A DNA stretch of 64,000 nucleotides from a virus: IMG/VR virus record IMGVR_UViG_3300023174_003433, positions 53,728 to 117,727 of that record. One strand, given 5' to 3'. The position numbers were made by a program, and so were the translations under genes. Shown in pieces: positions 51,866 to 58,949 of this stretch (its first letter is position 1; the number at the start of each line of letters is the position of its first letter). The notes under the pieces are model-generated. The model was not told where the DNA came from. It saw nothing but the letters and a program-made list of their open reading frames with translations, and ran no database searches.

Positions 51866-52023
51866 TGTAAATATCCCAATCCACCCAAAATACCAACTAC
51901 CATACAAATCACCATAACAATAAACAATGTTGCAAGCATGCCGAATGTAATAAGGGCATCATAACGAATTGCCTTATTCAACACATCACCACACCAATCA
52001 TTCATTCGTTCTAATCTACTCAT
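51862..52023 (-). CDS. Small membrane protein, 53 aa
   Basis: ATG at 52023. MSRLERMNDWCGDVLNKAIRYDALI leads into one long transmembrane segment (TFGMLATLFIVMVICMVVGILGGLGYL). Four-base overlaps with both neighbours. Unknown role. Confidence 0.62.
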   Translation of the reverse strand: MSRLERMNDWCGDVLNKAIRYDALITFGMLATLFIVMVICMVVGILGGLGYLQ

Positions 52024-52355
52024 TTCTTATCTTTCTTTTTTGGTTTAATTGCCGCAATACCATAACCTTGGCCATCGTATGCATCACTTAATTGCTCACG
52101 CAACGCAGCACATTCTTCTTCAAGCATTTTATTTTTACGAACTTCCGCCATCATTACATCTTCAAATAAACTCCACAGTTTGTGAAATTTCACATCATAA
52201 ACATGAGCAAGAGCCATCACATGATTTGAAAATGAATCTTCGCTATTGTTTTCTACCCAACCTTCAAATATGCCTTCATCGAGCTCTTTGAGGTCATCTA
52301 CTATATTCCAGCATCTTATAATCTGCTGTTCAAAATCAAATCTATCGCTGGGCAT
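52020..52355 (-). CDS. Conserved phage hypothetical protein, 111 aa
   Basis: MPSDRFDFEQQIIRCWNIVDDLKELDEGIFEG, then HVMALAHVYDVKFHKLWSLFEDVMMAEVRKNKMLEEECAALREQL. Helical and acidic, with a KKKDKK end. The DRFDFEQQI.RCW...DDL motif is common in T4-like phages; role unknown. Confidence 0.68.
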   Translation of the reverse strand: MPSDRFDFEQQIIRCWNIVDDLKELDEGIFEGWVENNSEDSFSNHVMALAHVYDVKFHKLWSLFEDVMMAEVRKNKMLEEECAALREQLSDAYDGQGYGIAAIKPKKKDKK

Positions 52356-52509
52356 ATGTTTGCATCCATTCTGTTAAGATATTTTTTGCTTCTCTGCGCT
52401 CAAGGCCAAATGCCTGTTGCAAATATGGTGAAGCACCAAACATATTGGTTACACCAGTTTCACGCAATGTATCCAAATACTCAAACATTTCTTCTTTATC
52501 GATTGTCAT
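52342..52509 (-). CDS. Hypothetical protein, 55 aa
   Basis: ATG at 52509. MTIDKEEMFEYLDTLRETGVTNMFGASPYLQQAFGLERREAKNILTEWMQTYAQR. The pattern DTLRETG.TNMFGA.PYL...F.L....A...L..WM is found in many small phage proteins. It may be a helix-turn-helix-like regulator. Overlaps the next gene by 14 bp. Confidence 0.72.
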   Translation of the reverse strand: MTIDKEEMFEYLDTLRETGVTNMFGASPYLQQAFGLERREAKNILTEWMQTYAQR

Positions 52510-52521
52510 AATTTTCCATAA

Positions 52522-52585
52522 TATAAAAAGGTGCCATCACATAGCTCGAGCGTTTCACAACGAGTCTAAACAACTATATGATGGC
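52522..52585 (-). terminator. Intrinsic terminator with long hairpin
   Basis: On the minus strand GCCATCATATAG pairs with CTATGTGATGGC (12 bp, one G.U) around a ~29-nt loop, and ACCTTTTTATAT follows. This ends transcription from the 111-residue winged-helix-like gene. The large structured loop is unusual for a simple terminator. Confidence 0.8.
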
Positions 52586-52592
52586 GGAGAGA

Positions 52593-52928
52593 TTAAACTG
52601 TTGCTGACTGCTGAACAACAACTGGTTTTACAGGTGTTGCTTTAGTTTGCAACTGTTGGTTGCCTTTGAATCGACCATTGGAATCGAACTGGTCGGCATT
52701 AATCAATTGATACGCCTTTACTTTACGGCCATCTTTGATTACTTTAACGATACCGCCATCTTTACGAATGTTATAAATGTTGGTACTGAGGCGATACAAT
52801 ACTGATTCTTGGTCTGTGCCTTTGAATACTGTTTCGATTTCAGCAGGACTCACAGGTTTGCCTGACAACAATACTTGGGTAATTTTCTCATGACGGTTTA
52901 CCTTACCTTTACGAACTGTTAATGCCAT
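52593..52928 (-). CDS. Possible winged-helix DNA-binding protein, 111 aa
   Basis: MALTVRKGKVNRHEKITQVLLSGKPVSPAEIETVFKGTDQESVLYRLSTNIYNIRKDGGIVKVIKDGRKVKAYQLIN fits a winged-helix layout: helix, turn (SPAEI), recognition helix (YRLSTNIYNIRK) and beta wing. The tail is Gln/Pro/Val-rich. It has its own promoter and terminator, so it is a monocistronic unit, as regulators often are. It is one candidate to bind the palindromes described elsewhere; unproven. Confidence 0.62.
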   Translation of the reverse strand: MALTVRKGKVNRHEKITQVLLSGKPVSPAEIETVFKGTDQESVLYRLSTNIYNIRKDGGIVKVIKDGRKVKAYQLINADQFDSNGRFKGNQQLQTKATPVKPVVVQQSATV

Positions 52929-52982
52929 TGTAATACTCCTAATAAATTAATAATATAAAAACTTCTCATTTGCTACATACCC

Positions 52983-53011
52983 ATTATACTACACTTGAGA
53001 TTGGTTGGCAA
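52983..53011 (-). promoter_or_regulatory. Sigma70 promoter of the winged-helix-like gene
   Basis: TTGCCA (53011-53006), 17-bp spacer, TATAAT (52988-52983) on the minus strand, followed by GGG. It overlaps the end of the AAA+ gene. No TGTTGT-type palindrome is found upstream, unlike four other early promoters. Confidence 0.68.
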
Positions 53012-54152
53012 CCTCAGATGTGGTAGAAATGGTACTTGTATTGGCAGGTGATTCTACCGAACTATCGACCTTGCTATACAAATCTAAGAATGCCATTTTG
53101 GTTTCTTCGTCAAAACGATTTACACACAATGTAATGGCTTTCATTCTATCTTTGAATATAGAAAAAGCTTTTGCGATGTGTACCAAACGGCGAGTGCTGA
53201 TAATTTCATCAGTTGCACCTTCATCATACGATTTGCGAACCACATCAGCCCATTGGCATAAATGTTCAACAAATTCTTTATCTTCAATCAATGGTGTTAA
53301 AATCTTTTTCTCAGTTTTAACATCAGGATATTCCTGTTCTACCGTGATTGGGAATCGTTCTAAGAAAGCATCATCTAGAATTTGTGATAGATACTTGCCT
53401 TCATCACTACCACGACCTTTGGTGTTGGCAGTTGCAACGATTGTGAAACCAGATTTTGGATACACCATCTCACCTGATTTTTTATTGTAATGTGGTTTGC
53501 CTTCCATGATACCTTGCAAGCACATTAGTTTATTAGAACCACGGTCAACTTCATCAATCAACAATACTGCGCCACGCTTCATAGCGATAAGAACAGGACC
53601 ATCACGATTGACCACATTACCATTGACCAATGTAGGACCACCAAGTAAATCGGTCTCATCAGTTTCAACGGAGATATTCACACGAATACACTCACGGCCT
53701 AATTCAGCACACACTTGCTCGACCATCAAGGTCTTGCCGTTACCTGATAAACCAGTAACGAAAATTGGATAGAATGCCTTGCTACTAATGATATTTTTCA
53801 TATCTTTGTAGAAACCAAACGGCACATAATCAGGCCATTTTTGTGGCACCGATGGTTCGTTATCATCAACCAGTTTTGGTTGGCGGAACTCTAACACTTG
53901 TGCAGGTTGTGCATAAGCAATCTCTAATTCAGGTTCTTGTTCTTTCACTTTTGCCTTTACAATCTTTTCGCCAGATGGTGGCACTTTGTATTGACCACGG
54001 TCATAACGATATTGTGATTTGGTCACCAACCAATAAGGATAGGGCGCACCTGATTCATTACAAACTTGTGTAATGTTATCTCTATTAATAACGGCTTCAG
54101 AACCAAATCGTTCTTCACACGCTACAACGAATTGCTTTGCATTTTTATTCAT
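52989..54152 (-). CDS. CobS-like AAA+ ATPase
   Basis: 387 residues from ATG 54152. Walker A is GLSGNGKTLMVEQ (about 140), Walker B is AVLLIDEVDRG, sensor 1 is IVATANTKG, and an arginine finger-like DDAFLERF follows. VSVETDETDLLGG is typical of the MoxR/CobS branch. The N-terminal ~110 residues are a separate charged domain. CobS-like ATPases are common in T4-like phages without a cobalamin pathway and probably remodel protein complexes; a VWA partner is not seen here. Transcribed after tRNA-Tyr. Confidence 0.85.
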   Translation of the reverse strand: MNKNAKQFVVACEERFGSEAVINRDNITQVCNESGAPYPYWLVTKSQYRYDRGQYKVPPSGEKIVKAKVKEQEPELEIAYAQPAQVLEFRQPKLVDDNEPSVPQKWPDYVPFGFYKDMKNIISSKAFYPIFVTGLSGNGKTLMVEQVCAELGRECIRVNISVETDETDLLGGPTLVNGNVVNRDGPVLIAMKRGAVLLIDEVDRGSNKLMCLQGIMEGKPHYNKKSGEMVYPKSGFTIVATANTKGRGSDEGKYLSQILDDAFLERFPITVEQEYPDVKTEKKILTPLIEDKEFVEHLCQWADVVRKSYDEGATDEIISTRRLVHIAKAFSIFKDRMKAITLCVNRFDEETKMAFLDLYSKVDSSVESPANTSTISTTSEVANQSQV

Positions 54153-54180
54153 ACATTCTCCAATTAAACATAACAAATTC

Positions 54181-54266
54181 TGGTGGGCAAGGATGGATTC
54201 GAACCAACTCAGCCTTAGGCAACGGATTTACAGTCCGCTGTAACTCTCCAACTTTACCGCTTACCC
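54181..54266 (-). tRNA. tRNA-Tyr (anticodon GUA)
   Basis: 86 nt, class II. Acceptor GGGTAAG pairs with CTTGCCC (one U.G), the 3' CCA is encoded (TGG at 54181-54183), the T loop reads GGTTCGAATCC and the anticodon loop is ACTGTAAATC with GUA. A long variable arm is present. The only canonical tRNA in the window, it is the first product of an early promoter and lies directly above the AAA+ gene. Confidence 0.95.
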
Positions 54267-54279
54267 AATTTCAACTACC

Positions 54280-54307
54280 ATTATACAGATTCCACACCAG
54301 AAGTCAA
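54280..54307 (-). promoter_or_regulatory. Sigma70 early promoter for tRNA-Tyr and AAA+ gene
   Basis: TTGACT (54307-54302), 16-bp spacer, TATAAT (54285-54280), followed by GGTAGT on the minus strand. The TATAATGGTAGT block is shared with the promoter at 57581 and, in near form, with that at 60821. Confidence 0.85.
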
Positions 54308-54312
54308 CCTAC

Positions 54313-54330
54313 TGTTGTGTCCATACAACA
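54313..54330. promoter_or_regulatory. Palindromic operator TGTTGT-N6-ACAACA (copy 1)
   Basis: TGTTGT GTCCAT ACAACA, exactly 5 bp upstream of the tRNA-Tyr promoter -35 box. One of four copies, all upstream of early promoters. Confidence 0.75.
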
Positions 54331-54333
54331 CTT

Positions 54334-54669
54334 TTAGTACCATGTTCTATGCTTTTCAGCAATATGTTCCAAACCATCGTATTGTACCACTTCCCAATTT
54401 ACATCATCGGGTATTTCCACAATTTTTAGATTGGCCGCAAAACCAAATGATTTGCTACCTAATTCTTCAACAACTTTGACCAACACAGGATCATTTCGTT
54501 CAATGTCCCTACTTTCAAAATCTTCATTGGTGTCGGCATTGGTATATAATGTTATACCAAATTTGGTTTTTTCTTTTTTCAATTTGATGCCTTTGCGGTC
54601 AGCATACGCCTCGATTGCCCAATCAGACAAAGAAAAACCACCATAATCACAATTAATTACTATTTTCAT
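54334..54669 (-). CDS. Conserved bacterial/phage hypothetical protein, 111 aa
   Basis: ATG 54669 gives MKIVINCDYGGFSLSDWAIEAYADRKGIKL, the usual start of a family seen in bacteria and phages (KI.IN...GGF.LS..A...Y). The later part NDPVLVKVVEELGSKSFGFAANLKIVEIPDDVNWEVVQYDGLEHIAEKHRTW is also diagnostic. Its biochemical function is unknown. The longer upstream start overlaps the SWIM protein and is rejected. Confidence 0.78.
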   Translation of the reverse strand: MKIVINCDYGGFSLSDWAIEAYADRKGIKLKKEKTKFGITLYTNADTNEDFESRDIERNDPVLVKVVEELGSKSFGFAANLKIVEIPDDVNWEVVQYDGLEHIAEKHRTWY

Positions 54670-55048
54670 TTTTAATTTGCTCGCTGTGTTTACATTTACC
54701 ACGATACGAATAACCAACACAATTACATTGATACTTACCAGATTCTAAGGTGACTGTATAGGTCTTGCCTGAATCGCTTTTGACCTGCCAATTAGGCACA
54801 TTCAAAGCTTTTGGTTGTTGAACCACCACCGTTGCGCTTATGGCGTCCAATTCTTTATGTTTGACCTTGATAAACTTACGCCTACGAGTGTCCATTGGCA
54901 TAGGTTTGCTGAATACGGTCACTTGGCCATCACTCTCACGAGCATAGGCCAAGATATTGGACTTACCATCAAACAAGTATGTATGATTTGGTATCACAAA
55001 CTCTGGTTCATTCCATTCGGTAATTTCTTTGTATGCTGATATTCCCAT
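54653..55048 (-). CDS. SWIM zinc-finger protein, 131 aa
   Basis: The C-terminal YQCNCVGYSYRGKCKHSEQI gives the SWIM pattern CxCx(n)CxH. The N-terminal half (HTYLFDGKSNILAYARESDGQVTVFSKPM, DTRRRKFIKV) is beta-rich. SWIM fingers bind DNA or proteins; phage versions are uncharacterised. One-base overlap with the next gene. Confidence 0.8.
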   Translation of the reverse strand: MGISAYKEITEWNEPEFVIPNHTYLFDGKSNILAYARESDGQVTVFSKPMPMDTRRRKFIKVKHKELDAISATVVVQQPKALNVPNWQVKSDSGKTYTVTLESGKYQCNCVGYSYRGKCKHSEQIKNENSN

Positions 55049-55221
55049 TACTCATCTTTCCATTGGTCGTTTTCACCACAATCAATCCAAACATTCCAAA
55101 TCTTGGCTGTTGGCCAACCTAGTTTAATACTACGCACCGCCTCTTGTGCTGAAATGGCGGACACTTCTTCATATTGAGGATGAATTGAATCATCCATAAA
55201 TTCAACCAAGTAATAATTCAT
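55048..55221 (-). CDS. Hypothetical protein, 57 aa
   Basis: ATG at 55221. MNYYLVEFMDDSIHPQYEEVSAISAQEAVRSIKLGWPTAKIWNVWIDCGENDQW. A ferredoxin-like alpha/beta order resembles short proteins with the YLV.F.D...P....V.A.S..EA pattern. Function unknown. Confidence 0.62.
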   Translation of the reverse strand: MNYYLVEFMDDSIHPQYEEVSAISAQEAVRSIKLGWPTAKIWNVWIDCGENDQWKDE

Positions 55222-55394
55222 TTCTTTGCCTTTATTTTATTAATTGCATCCATAGCATCAGGATATTCCTGCATCCATGAAACCAACTCATCATTCTTCA
55301 CCACATCTTGCAACGGATCTTTTGGTTGTGTATTGACCACAATATTATAATTGGCCAATTTATTCCAATCGATTTGATAATTGTTTTTATTCAT
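55218..55394 (-). CDS. Hypothetical protein, 58 aa
   Basis: ATG 55394 (MNKNNYQIDWNKLANYNIVVNTQPKDPLQ) fits the spacing to the upstream stop. Ends YPDAMDAINKIKAKK. Charged and helical at its end; not recognised. Confidence 0.6.
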   Translation of the reverse strand: MNKNNYQIDWNKLANYNIVVNTQPKDPLQDVVKNDELVSWMQEYPDAMDAINKIKAKK

Positions 55395-55563
55395 TATCTT
55401 CACCAACATAAACTTCTTTGTAAATTACTTTGATGGTTTCGTCTGAATATTCTTCCGCACAAAATTCTTTTACATCTTGAACTTCATAAAAGCTCAAATG
55501 AATGATTCGGCCGGACTCAAACTCAACCATGTAGATGTTTTCTACATCTGAATCGTAACTCAT
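55387..55563 (-). CDS. Hypothetical protein, 58 aa
   Basis: ATG at 55563. MSYDSDVENIYMVEFESGRIIHLSFYEVQDVKEFCAEEYSDETIKVIYKEVYVGEDNE. Highly acidic, alternating strands and helices, which could mimic DNA charge as some small early phage proteins do. That idea rests on composition only. Confidence 0.62.
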   Translation of the reverse strand: MSYDSDVENIYMVEFESGRIIHLSFYEVQDVKEFCAEEYSDETIKVIYKEVYVGEDNE

Positions 55564-56009
55564 GCTGTTTCCTTTTCTTTACAGAATTCTACAAACTCAG
55601 GTAATGAACCAGAGAAAATAACTTCACTTTCATAATCACTACTCATACCAAACATATTGCAACCACAATAATACACTTCAATTTTGAATTGACCATCAAC
55701 ATTCAAAATGTGATACTCATAATCTTGACCACATGATTGCTCAACAACAGGATGCAAATAGAATTGACCTGCACCATCTTTGAAGTTTGCTACCATCTGT
55801 GCAGCCAAACAACCCATGCCATTGAAGAATCTCTCATTAGTACCAAGGCGTAGGCCATTGGTCATACTGCCACTTGATAGAAACTCTGCCAACTCAGCAC
55901 CATGGCCTGTTGGATAACCATCATATTGGCGGTACATATTGATAATACGCTCAGCGGCCTCACCGCTCTTAGATTCACTATACACAAATGTTAAACTTCT
56001 GGTACCCAT
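55560..56009 (-). CDS. Conserved phage protein MGTRSLTFVY-type, 149 aa
   Basis: ATG 56009 gives MGTRSLTFVYSESKSG, the conserved start of a widespread family in bacteria and phages, then INMYRQYDGYPTGHGAELAEFLSS and GCLAAQMVANFKDGAGQFYL. The longer start (14 codons up) has no conservation pattern and is rejected. Function unknown. Confidence 0.78.
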   Translation of the reverse strand: MGTRSLTFVYSESKSGEAAERIINMYRQYDGYPTGHGAELAEFLSSGSMTNGLRLGTNERFFNGMGCLAAQMVANFKDGAGQFYLHPVVEQSCGQDYEYHILNVDGQFKIEVYYCGCNMFGMSSDYESEVIFSGSLPEFVEFCKEKETA

Positions 56010-56037
56010 AATATAAACTCCAATCAATAAAAATAAG

Positions 56038-56071
56038 TGCTGGTTTATCATTTTATAGCCTCAAACCAGCA
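56038..56071 (-). terminator. Possible terminator hairpin
   Basis: TGCTGGTTT (56038-56046) pairs with AAACCAGCA (56063-56071), a 9-bp stem. On the minus strand CTTATTTTTATT follows. It would lie between the small genes at 56.1-56.5 kb and the MGTRSL gene. Confidence 0.5.
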
Positions 56072-56099
56072 AATGTCGGCTGCATCTGTTTATTGCTCT

Positions 56100-56195
56100 T
56101 TATTTAAAGTCATACTCAGCAAAAGGCCGCATCGGCCTGTAGACATAGACTGCTGTTTGTGCTAGTTTAGAGTCTTGCACCGGATATCCCTCCAT
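56100..56195 (-). CDS. Possible peptide, 31 aa
   Basis: ATG at 56195 after a GGAG-poor leader; product MEGYPVQDSKLAQTAVYVYRPMRPFAEYDFK. It covers an otherwise empty 150-bp gap. A GC-rich hairpin inside it (AGGCC-GATGC-GGCCT, 56124-56138, then TTTT on the minus strand) could instead be an intrinsic terminator, so the coding call is weak. Confidence 0.35.
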   Translation of the reverse strand: MEGYPVQDSKLAQTAVYVYRPMRPFAEYDFK

Positions 56196-56207
56196 TAAGA
56201 CTATGCT

Positions 56208-56525
56208 TTAATGACTACGATTATTAGCCCACTTCACACCACGCTCAAATGCTTCACGCTCAATACGAAGCTCACGAACAGTCCGTGCATCACGCTGATA
56301 CACATCAAAAGCTTTTGCATCACGCTTGCGAGTGGAGTTTTGGCCAATGTTTGGCCTTGGTCCACGGAACATTACATAATACTTGGTAAAATCAATAAAC
56401 TGCTTGATTTGCTCATAATTATCAATTGGAACGCCTTTGTAAACTGACCGAAAACCAATTGGTGAATGATGATTAGCAAATATTGATTGCATAATATCTT
56501 CTTTCTGTTGGTAATTTAATTTCAT
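56208..56525 (-). CDS. Conserved hypothetical protein, 105 aa
   Basis: MKLNYQQKEDIMQSIFANHHSPIGFRSVYKGVPIDNYEQIKQFIDFTKYYVMFRGPRPNIGQNSTRKRDAKAFDVYQR. The YY..FRGPRP.......T.K.DA..FDVY motif appears in many phages, often annotated as hypothetical. Basic C-terminus suggests nucleic acid contact. Function unknown. Confidence 0.7.
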   Translation of the reverse strand: MKLNYQQKEDIMQSIFANHHSPIGFRSVYKGVPIDNYEQIKQFIDFTKYYVMFRGPRPNIGQNSTRKRDAKAFDVYQRDARTVRELRIEREAFERGVKWANNRSH

Positions 56526-56716
56526 TCTACACTCCGCACATAGGTATGGAATCTTTCTTCATACAATTCCACAATAGTTTCATTGGACAACTCACGATAA
56601 TTCCGCTCTAACAAATCTTCTGCCAATACTTTGAGATCCGTTTTAAGCATTTTCTTCACCGTGAGCATATCACTATCTACCAACTCACGGACAAAATGGT
56701 CAATTTTTCTACTCAT
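56522..56716 (-). CDS. Hypothetical protein, 64 aa
   Basis: ATG 56716 (MSRKIDHFVRELVDSDMLTVKKMLKTDLKVLAEDLLERNYRELS) is chosen because the longer frame runs through the upstream gene. Helical, charged. Four-base overlap with the next gene. Not recognised. Confidence 0.62.
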   Translation of the reverse strand: MSRKIDHFVRELVDSDMLTVKKMLKTDLKVLAEDLLERNYRELSNETIVELYEERFHTYVRSVE

Positions 56717-56723
56717 AATATCC

Positions 56724-56957
56724 TTAATCAAGCAATACCATGTAGGCTTCAGAATTGTTGCTTCTGAACCAATCAAGGCATTTACGCAAATTCTTATAAT
56801 CGCCAATCAACTCACAACCTTTGAGATAATCATATACTGCCACTTCATCAGGTTGTAATTTAATGGACTCACCACTAAATGGATTCTCCACCACTACTGG
56901 TTCACTATCTAACACCATAATACCAGGAAATAACTCTTGAATCGTTTTCTTTTTCAT
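56724..56957 (-). CDS. Hypothetical protein, 77 aa
   Basis: ATG 56957 (MKKKTIQELFPGIMVLDSEPVVVENPFSGESIKLQPDEVAVYDYLKGCEL). The NPFSG....L.P...A.YD...G.E motif followed by LRKCLDWFRSNNSEAYMVLLD occurs in several small phage proteins. Function unknown. Confidence 0.66.
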   Translation of the reverse strand: MKKKTIQELFPGIMVLDSEPVVVENPFSGESIKLQPDEVAVYDYLKGCELIGDYKNLRKCLDWFRSNNSEAYMVLLD

Positions 56958-56959
56958 AA

Positions 56960-57265
56960 TTACGCTCCACACCATCTAATATGATTAAACTTACCAAACA
57001 CACTACCACGAGCAAAGTTTCTTGCTGGTGCATTCCATGATGCTGATTTGAGAATGTCACCTTGCTTAAACTTTTTATCATCTGCCAACATTACCCACGA
57101 ATGTGAACTGCGTTGGTTATCTTCCATGATGATATGTGCATACTTACGACCAACAGCAATATAAAACTTTTTGCTATTGTAAGCCGCTGTTTCCTTATAA
57201 TCATCAGCCAAATGTTTAATATACGCATCGATGGCTTCGTATAAACTCATATTAATTTTACTCAT
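56960..57265 (-). CDS. Hypothetical protein, 101 aa
   Basis: MSKINMSLYEAIDAYIKHLADDYKETAAYNSKKFYIAVGRKYAHIIMEDNQRSSHSWVMLADDKKFKQGDILKSASWNAPARNFARGSVFGK. The FKQGDILKSASWNAPA..ARG pattern is repeated in phage and bacterial hypotheticals. Role unknown; one base from the next gene. Confidence 0.68.
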   Translation of the reverse strand: MSKINMSLYEAIDAYIKHLADDYKETAAYNSKKFYIAVGRKYAHIIMEDNQRSSHSWVMLADDKKFKQGDILKSASWNAPARNFARGSVFGKFNHIRWCGA

Positions 57266-57266
57266 A

Positions 57267-57551
57267 TTACACCTTGCTCAAATTAATCACACGAAAATCA
57301 AATTCCATAAAACTGGTTTGGTGTGGTACAAACATAATCTTACCAACACGATTCTTTTTATTGGGTTTGGTTTCAAACTTACGGAACTTATCAGCAGTCA
57401 CCGTAATTTTGTAACAATTAAAACCAGGTTCATTACAATTTGCCTGCTCAACAACACCTTCAATAAAAGCATCATCACGACCAGCACATGGTGCAAAATC
57501 GTATGCACGAATCACATCACCAACTTTTGCAATACCTTCAAATTTCAACAT
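57267..57551 (-). CDS. Hypothetical protein, 94 aa
   Basis: ATG 57551 (MLKFEGIAKVGDVIRAYDFAPCAGRDDAFIEGVVEQAN) after GAAAGG; a start six codons earlier is possible. Beta-rich, with VGDVIRAYDFAP and VEG motifs seen in bacterial and phage hypotheticals. First gene after an early promoter with a palindrome. Confidence 0.68.
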   Translation of the reverse strand: MLKFEGIAKVGDVIRAYDFAPCAGRDDAFIEGVVEQANCNEPGFNCYKITVTADKFRKFETKPNKKNRVGKIMFVPHQTSFMEFDFRVINLSKV

Positions 57552-57580
57552 AATGTACCTTTCACTCAATTAATACTACC

Positions 57581-57608
57581 ATTATACACTTACCACAGGG
57601 GAACACAA
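57581..57608 (-). promoter_or_regulatory. Sigma70 early promoter
   Basis: TTGTGT (57608-57603), 16-bp spacer, TATAAT (57586-57581) then GGTAGT. Shares TGTATAATGGTAGT with the tRNA-Tyr promoter. Confidence 0.78.
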
Positions 57609-57614
57609 GCCCCC

Positions 57615-57632
57615 TGTTGTAAATATACAACA
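57615..57632. promoter_or_regulatory. Palindromic operator TGTTGT-N6-ACAACA (copy 2)
   Basis: TGTTGT AAATAT ACAACA, 6 bp upstream of the -35 box at 57603-57608 and abutting the stop of the next gene. Confidence 0.72.
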
Positions 57633-57764
57633 CTATTTGGTCTTTTTAATGGAATAACCCTTTAATAAAACCCATTCAACATACGCTTCAACGATTGCTG
57701 GTGTATCTGGCGTTTCCTGTTGTAATGCCTTTAATTCTTTGATTGTAAATTCCCATTTACTCAT
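57633..57764 (-). CDS. Hypothetical protein, 43 aa
   Basis: ATG at 57764. MSKWEFTIKELKALQQETPDTPAIVEAYVEWVLLKGYSIKKTK. Likely a small helical protein. Its stop touches operator copy 2. Unknown. Confidence 0.6.
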   Translation of the reverse strand: MSKWEFTIKELKALQQETPDTPAIVEAYVEWVLLKGYSIKKTK

Positions 57765-57937
57765 TATGCCAAACTTTCATATTCTTCAATAATGTGCCGT
57801 TCTGGCAGATTATTGTATTTTTCAATAAGCAACTCATTAAGAGCTTCCATCAATTCACTACGGTTCGATGTTTGAAAATAATTCATTTCATCACGAACCA
57901 AGGCTTCACGCATACGGTCAATATTAGAGATACTCAT
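57764..57937 (-). CDS. Hypothetical protein, 57 aa
   Basis: ATG at 57937. MSISNIDRMREALVRDEMNYFQTSNRSELMEALNELLIEKYNNLPERHIIEEYESLA. It shares layout with the next protein (N..F/YFQTS..., then helix ending in an acidic segment), suggesting a paralogue pair. TAATG and ATGA overlaps. Confidence 0.64.
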   Translation of the reverse strand: MSISNIDRMREALVRDEMNYFQTSNRSELMEALNELLIEKYNNLPERHIIEEYESLA

Positions 57938-58128
57938 ACGGTCTCCTTAAACCATTCATTCCAAAGCTCCCGCTCGTTCATCTCTTGCACCAATTCTTCT
58001 TCGGTGTAGTTTTCATAACCTTTGAAACCTGACCTTAGTATATCACTAATAATCCACGAATCAGAGGATTGGAAAGTGTTAATATCATCATCAATTAACA
58101 TATTGACCATTTCATGGCGCCTGCTCAT
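57934..58128 (-). CDS. Hypothetical protein, 64 aa
   Basis: ATG 58128 (MSRRHEMVNMLIDDDINTFQSSDSWIISDILRSGFKGYENYTEEELVQEMNEREL). A longer start inside the DUF1281 gene is rejected. Helical and acidic; likely paralogue of the next gene. Unknown role. Confidence 0.64.
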   Translation of the reverse strand: MSRRHEMVNMLIDDDINTFQSSDSWIISDILRSGFKGYENYTEEELVQEMNERELWNEWFKETV

Positions 58129-58129
58129 A

Positions 58130-58681
58130 TTAATTATCGTCCTCTTCCGCATTTTCTTCTTCCCACTCACGCATATTTTCCGTGATACAATACATTTCAT
58201 CTAATGCTTCTGGCAGATAATCTTCTGCTTCATCAGCACTCATACCAGAATAATCGTAGGACTCATCAAAGCCGTCCTCATACACGCCTGCAAAACCCAT
58301 ACCAGGTTCACAGTAATAGGCACGAACTGAAAAACCCATTTCTTCGAGCTTTTCATAGGCGACCGTAGGTGGACCCCATGGTGAATCAAACGAACCGACC
58401 AACTGACCATTTTCAATTTCACAGGCATATGGTGAGATATCCCACTTGGTGCCCCAATTAGATACGCACCATGAATACCAATCGGCCGCACCGTATTTGG
58501 CAATCAATTCTTCGGTTGTTGGTGTCACCTCACGGACTGGTGAAGTGGTATCTTCCAACTCTTTTGGTAATGGAATGAATTCATTCAACAACTTACCATC
58601 AGCAAAGGCGGCCTTGGCACGCTCAATCATTTCTGGATCCTCATGAGCCAGCTCAATATTGTTATTACACCAATTTGGCAT
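58130..58681 (-). CDS. Api92/YubB-like DUF1281 protein, 183 aa
   Basis: Starts MPNWCNNNIELAHEDPEMIERAKAAFADGKLLNEFIPLPKEL, with WGTKWDISPYACEIENGQLVGSFDSPWGPPTVAYEKLEEMGFSVRAYYCEPGMGFAGVYEDGFDESYDYSG. This is the typical MPNWCxNxL ... WGTKWD ... F.SPW.PP family found on plasmids and in phages (ferredoxin-like fold). Acidic C-terminus. Function unknown; may mimic DNA. Confidence 0.85.
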   Translation of the reverse strand: MPNWCNNNIELAHEDPEMIERAKAAFADGKLLNEFIPLPKELEDTTSPVREVTPTTEELIAKYGAADWYSWCVSNWGTKWDISPYACEIENGQLVGSFDSPWGPPTVAYEKLEEMGFSVRAYYCEPGMGFAGVYEDGFDESYDYSGMSADEAEDYLPEALDEMYCITENMREWEEENAEEDDN

Positions 58682-58684
58682 ATT

Positions 58685-58768
58685 TTAATACTCCTTAATC
58701 ACAAAATAAATTAATAACGCTGATGCTACCATATACAACAAAATACAAATGCTAATCGCTAACATCAT
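58685..58768 (-). CDS. Tiny membrane peptide, 27 aa
   Basis: ATG at 58768 in ATGATG. MMLAISICILLYMVASALLIYFVIKEY is a single transmembrane helix. ATGA overlap with the preceding 40-residue gene supports translation. Unknown role. Confidence 0.52.
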   Translation of the reverse strand: MMLAISICILLYMVASALLIYFVIKEY

Positions 58769-58887
58769 ACCTTGACCACTCGTTCAATATTCAAAGCAAT
58801 ATCAAACTTGCGGAACTGGTCATTGGCATAATCAACAGCACGCTGATAACTATCAAAAAGTAAACCATCACAAACATAGAATGTCAT
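58765..58887 (-). CDS. Hypothetical protein, 40 aa
   Basis: ATG at 58887 after TGGAGAAAATGT. MTFYVCDGLLFDSYQRAVDYANDQFRKFDIALNIERVVKV, a short alpha/beta sequence (YVCDG..F....A..YAN) seen in other small phage proteins. First gene after a strong sigma70 promoter. Confidence 0.64.
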   Translation of the reverse strand: MTFYVCDGLLFDSYQRAVDYANDQFRKFDIALNIERVVKV

Positions 58888-58910
58888 ACATTTTCTCCAC
58901 TAAAAAGACC

Positions 58911-58939
58911 ATTATACAGGAAACTGGTAAAAAAGTCAA
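58911..58939 (-). promoter_or_regulatory. Sigma70 early promoter
   Basis: TTGACT (58939-58934), 17-bp spacer, TATAAT (58916-58911) followed by GG on the minus strand. Drives the 40-aa and 27-aa genes and the DUF1281 gene. Confidence 0.82.
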
Positions 58940-58949
58940 TACCCTGTAT

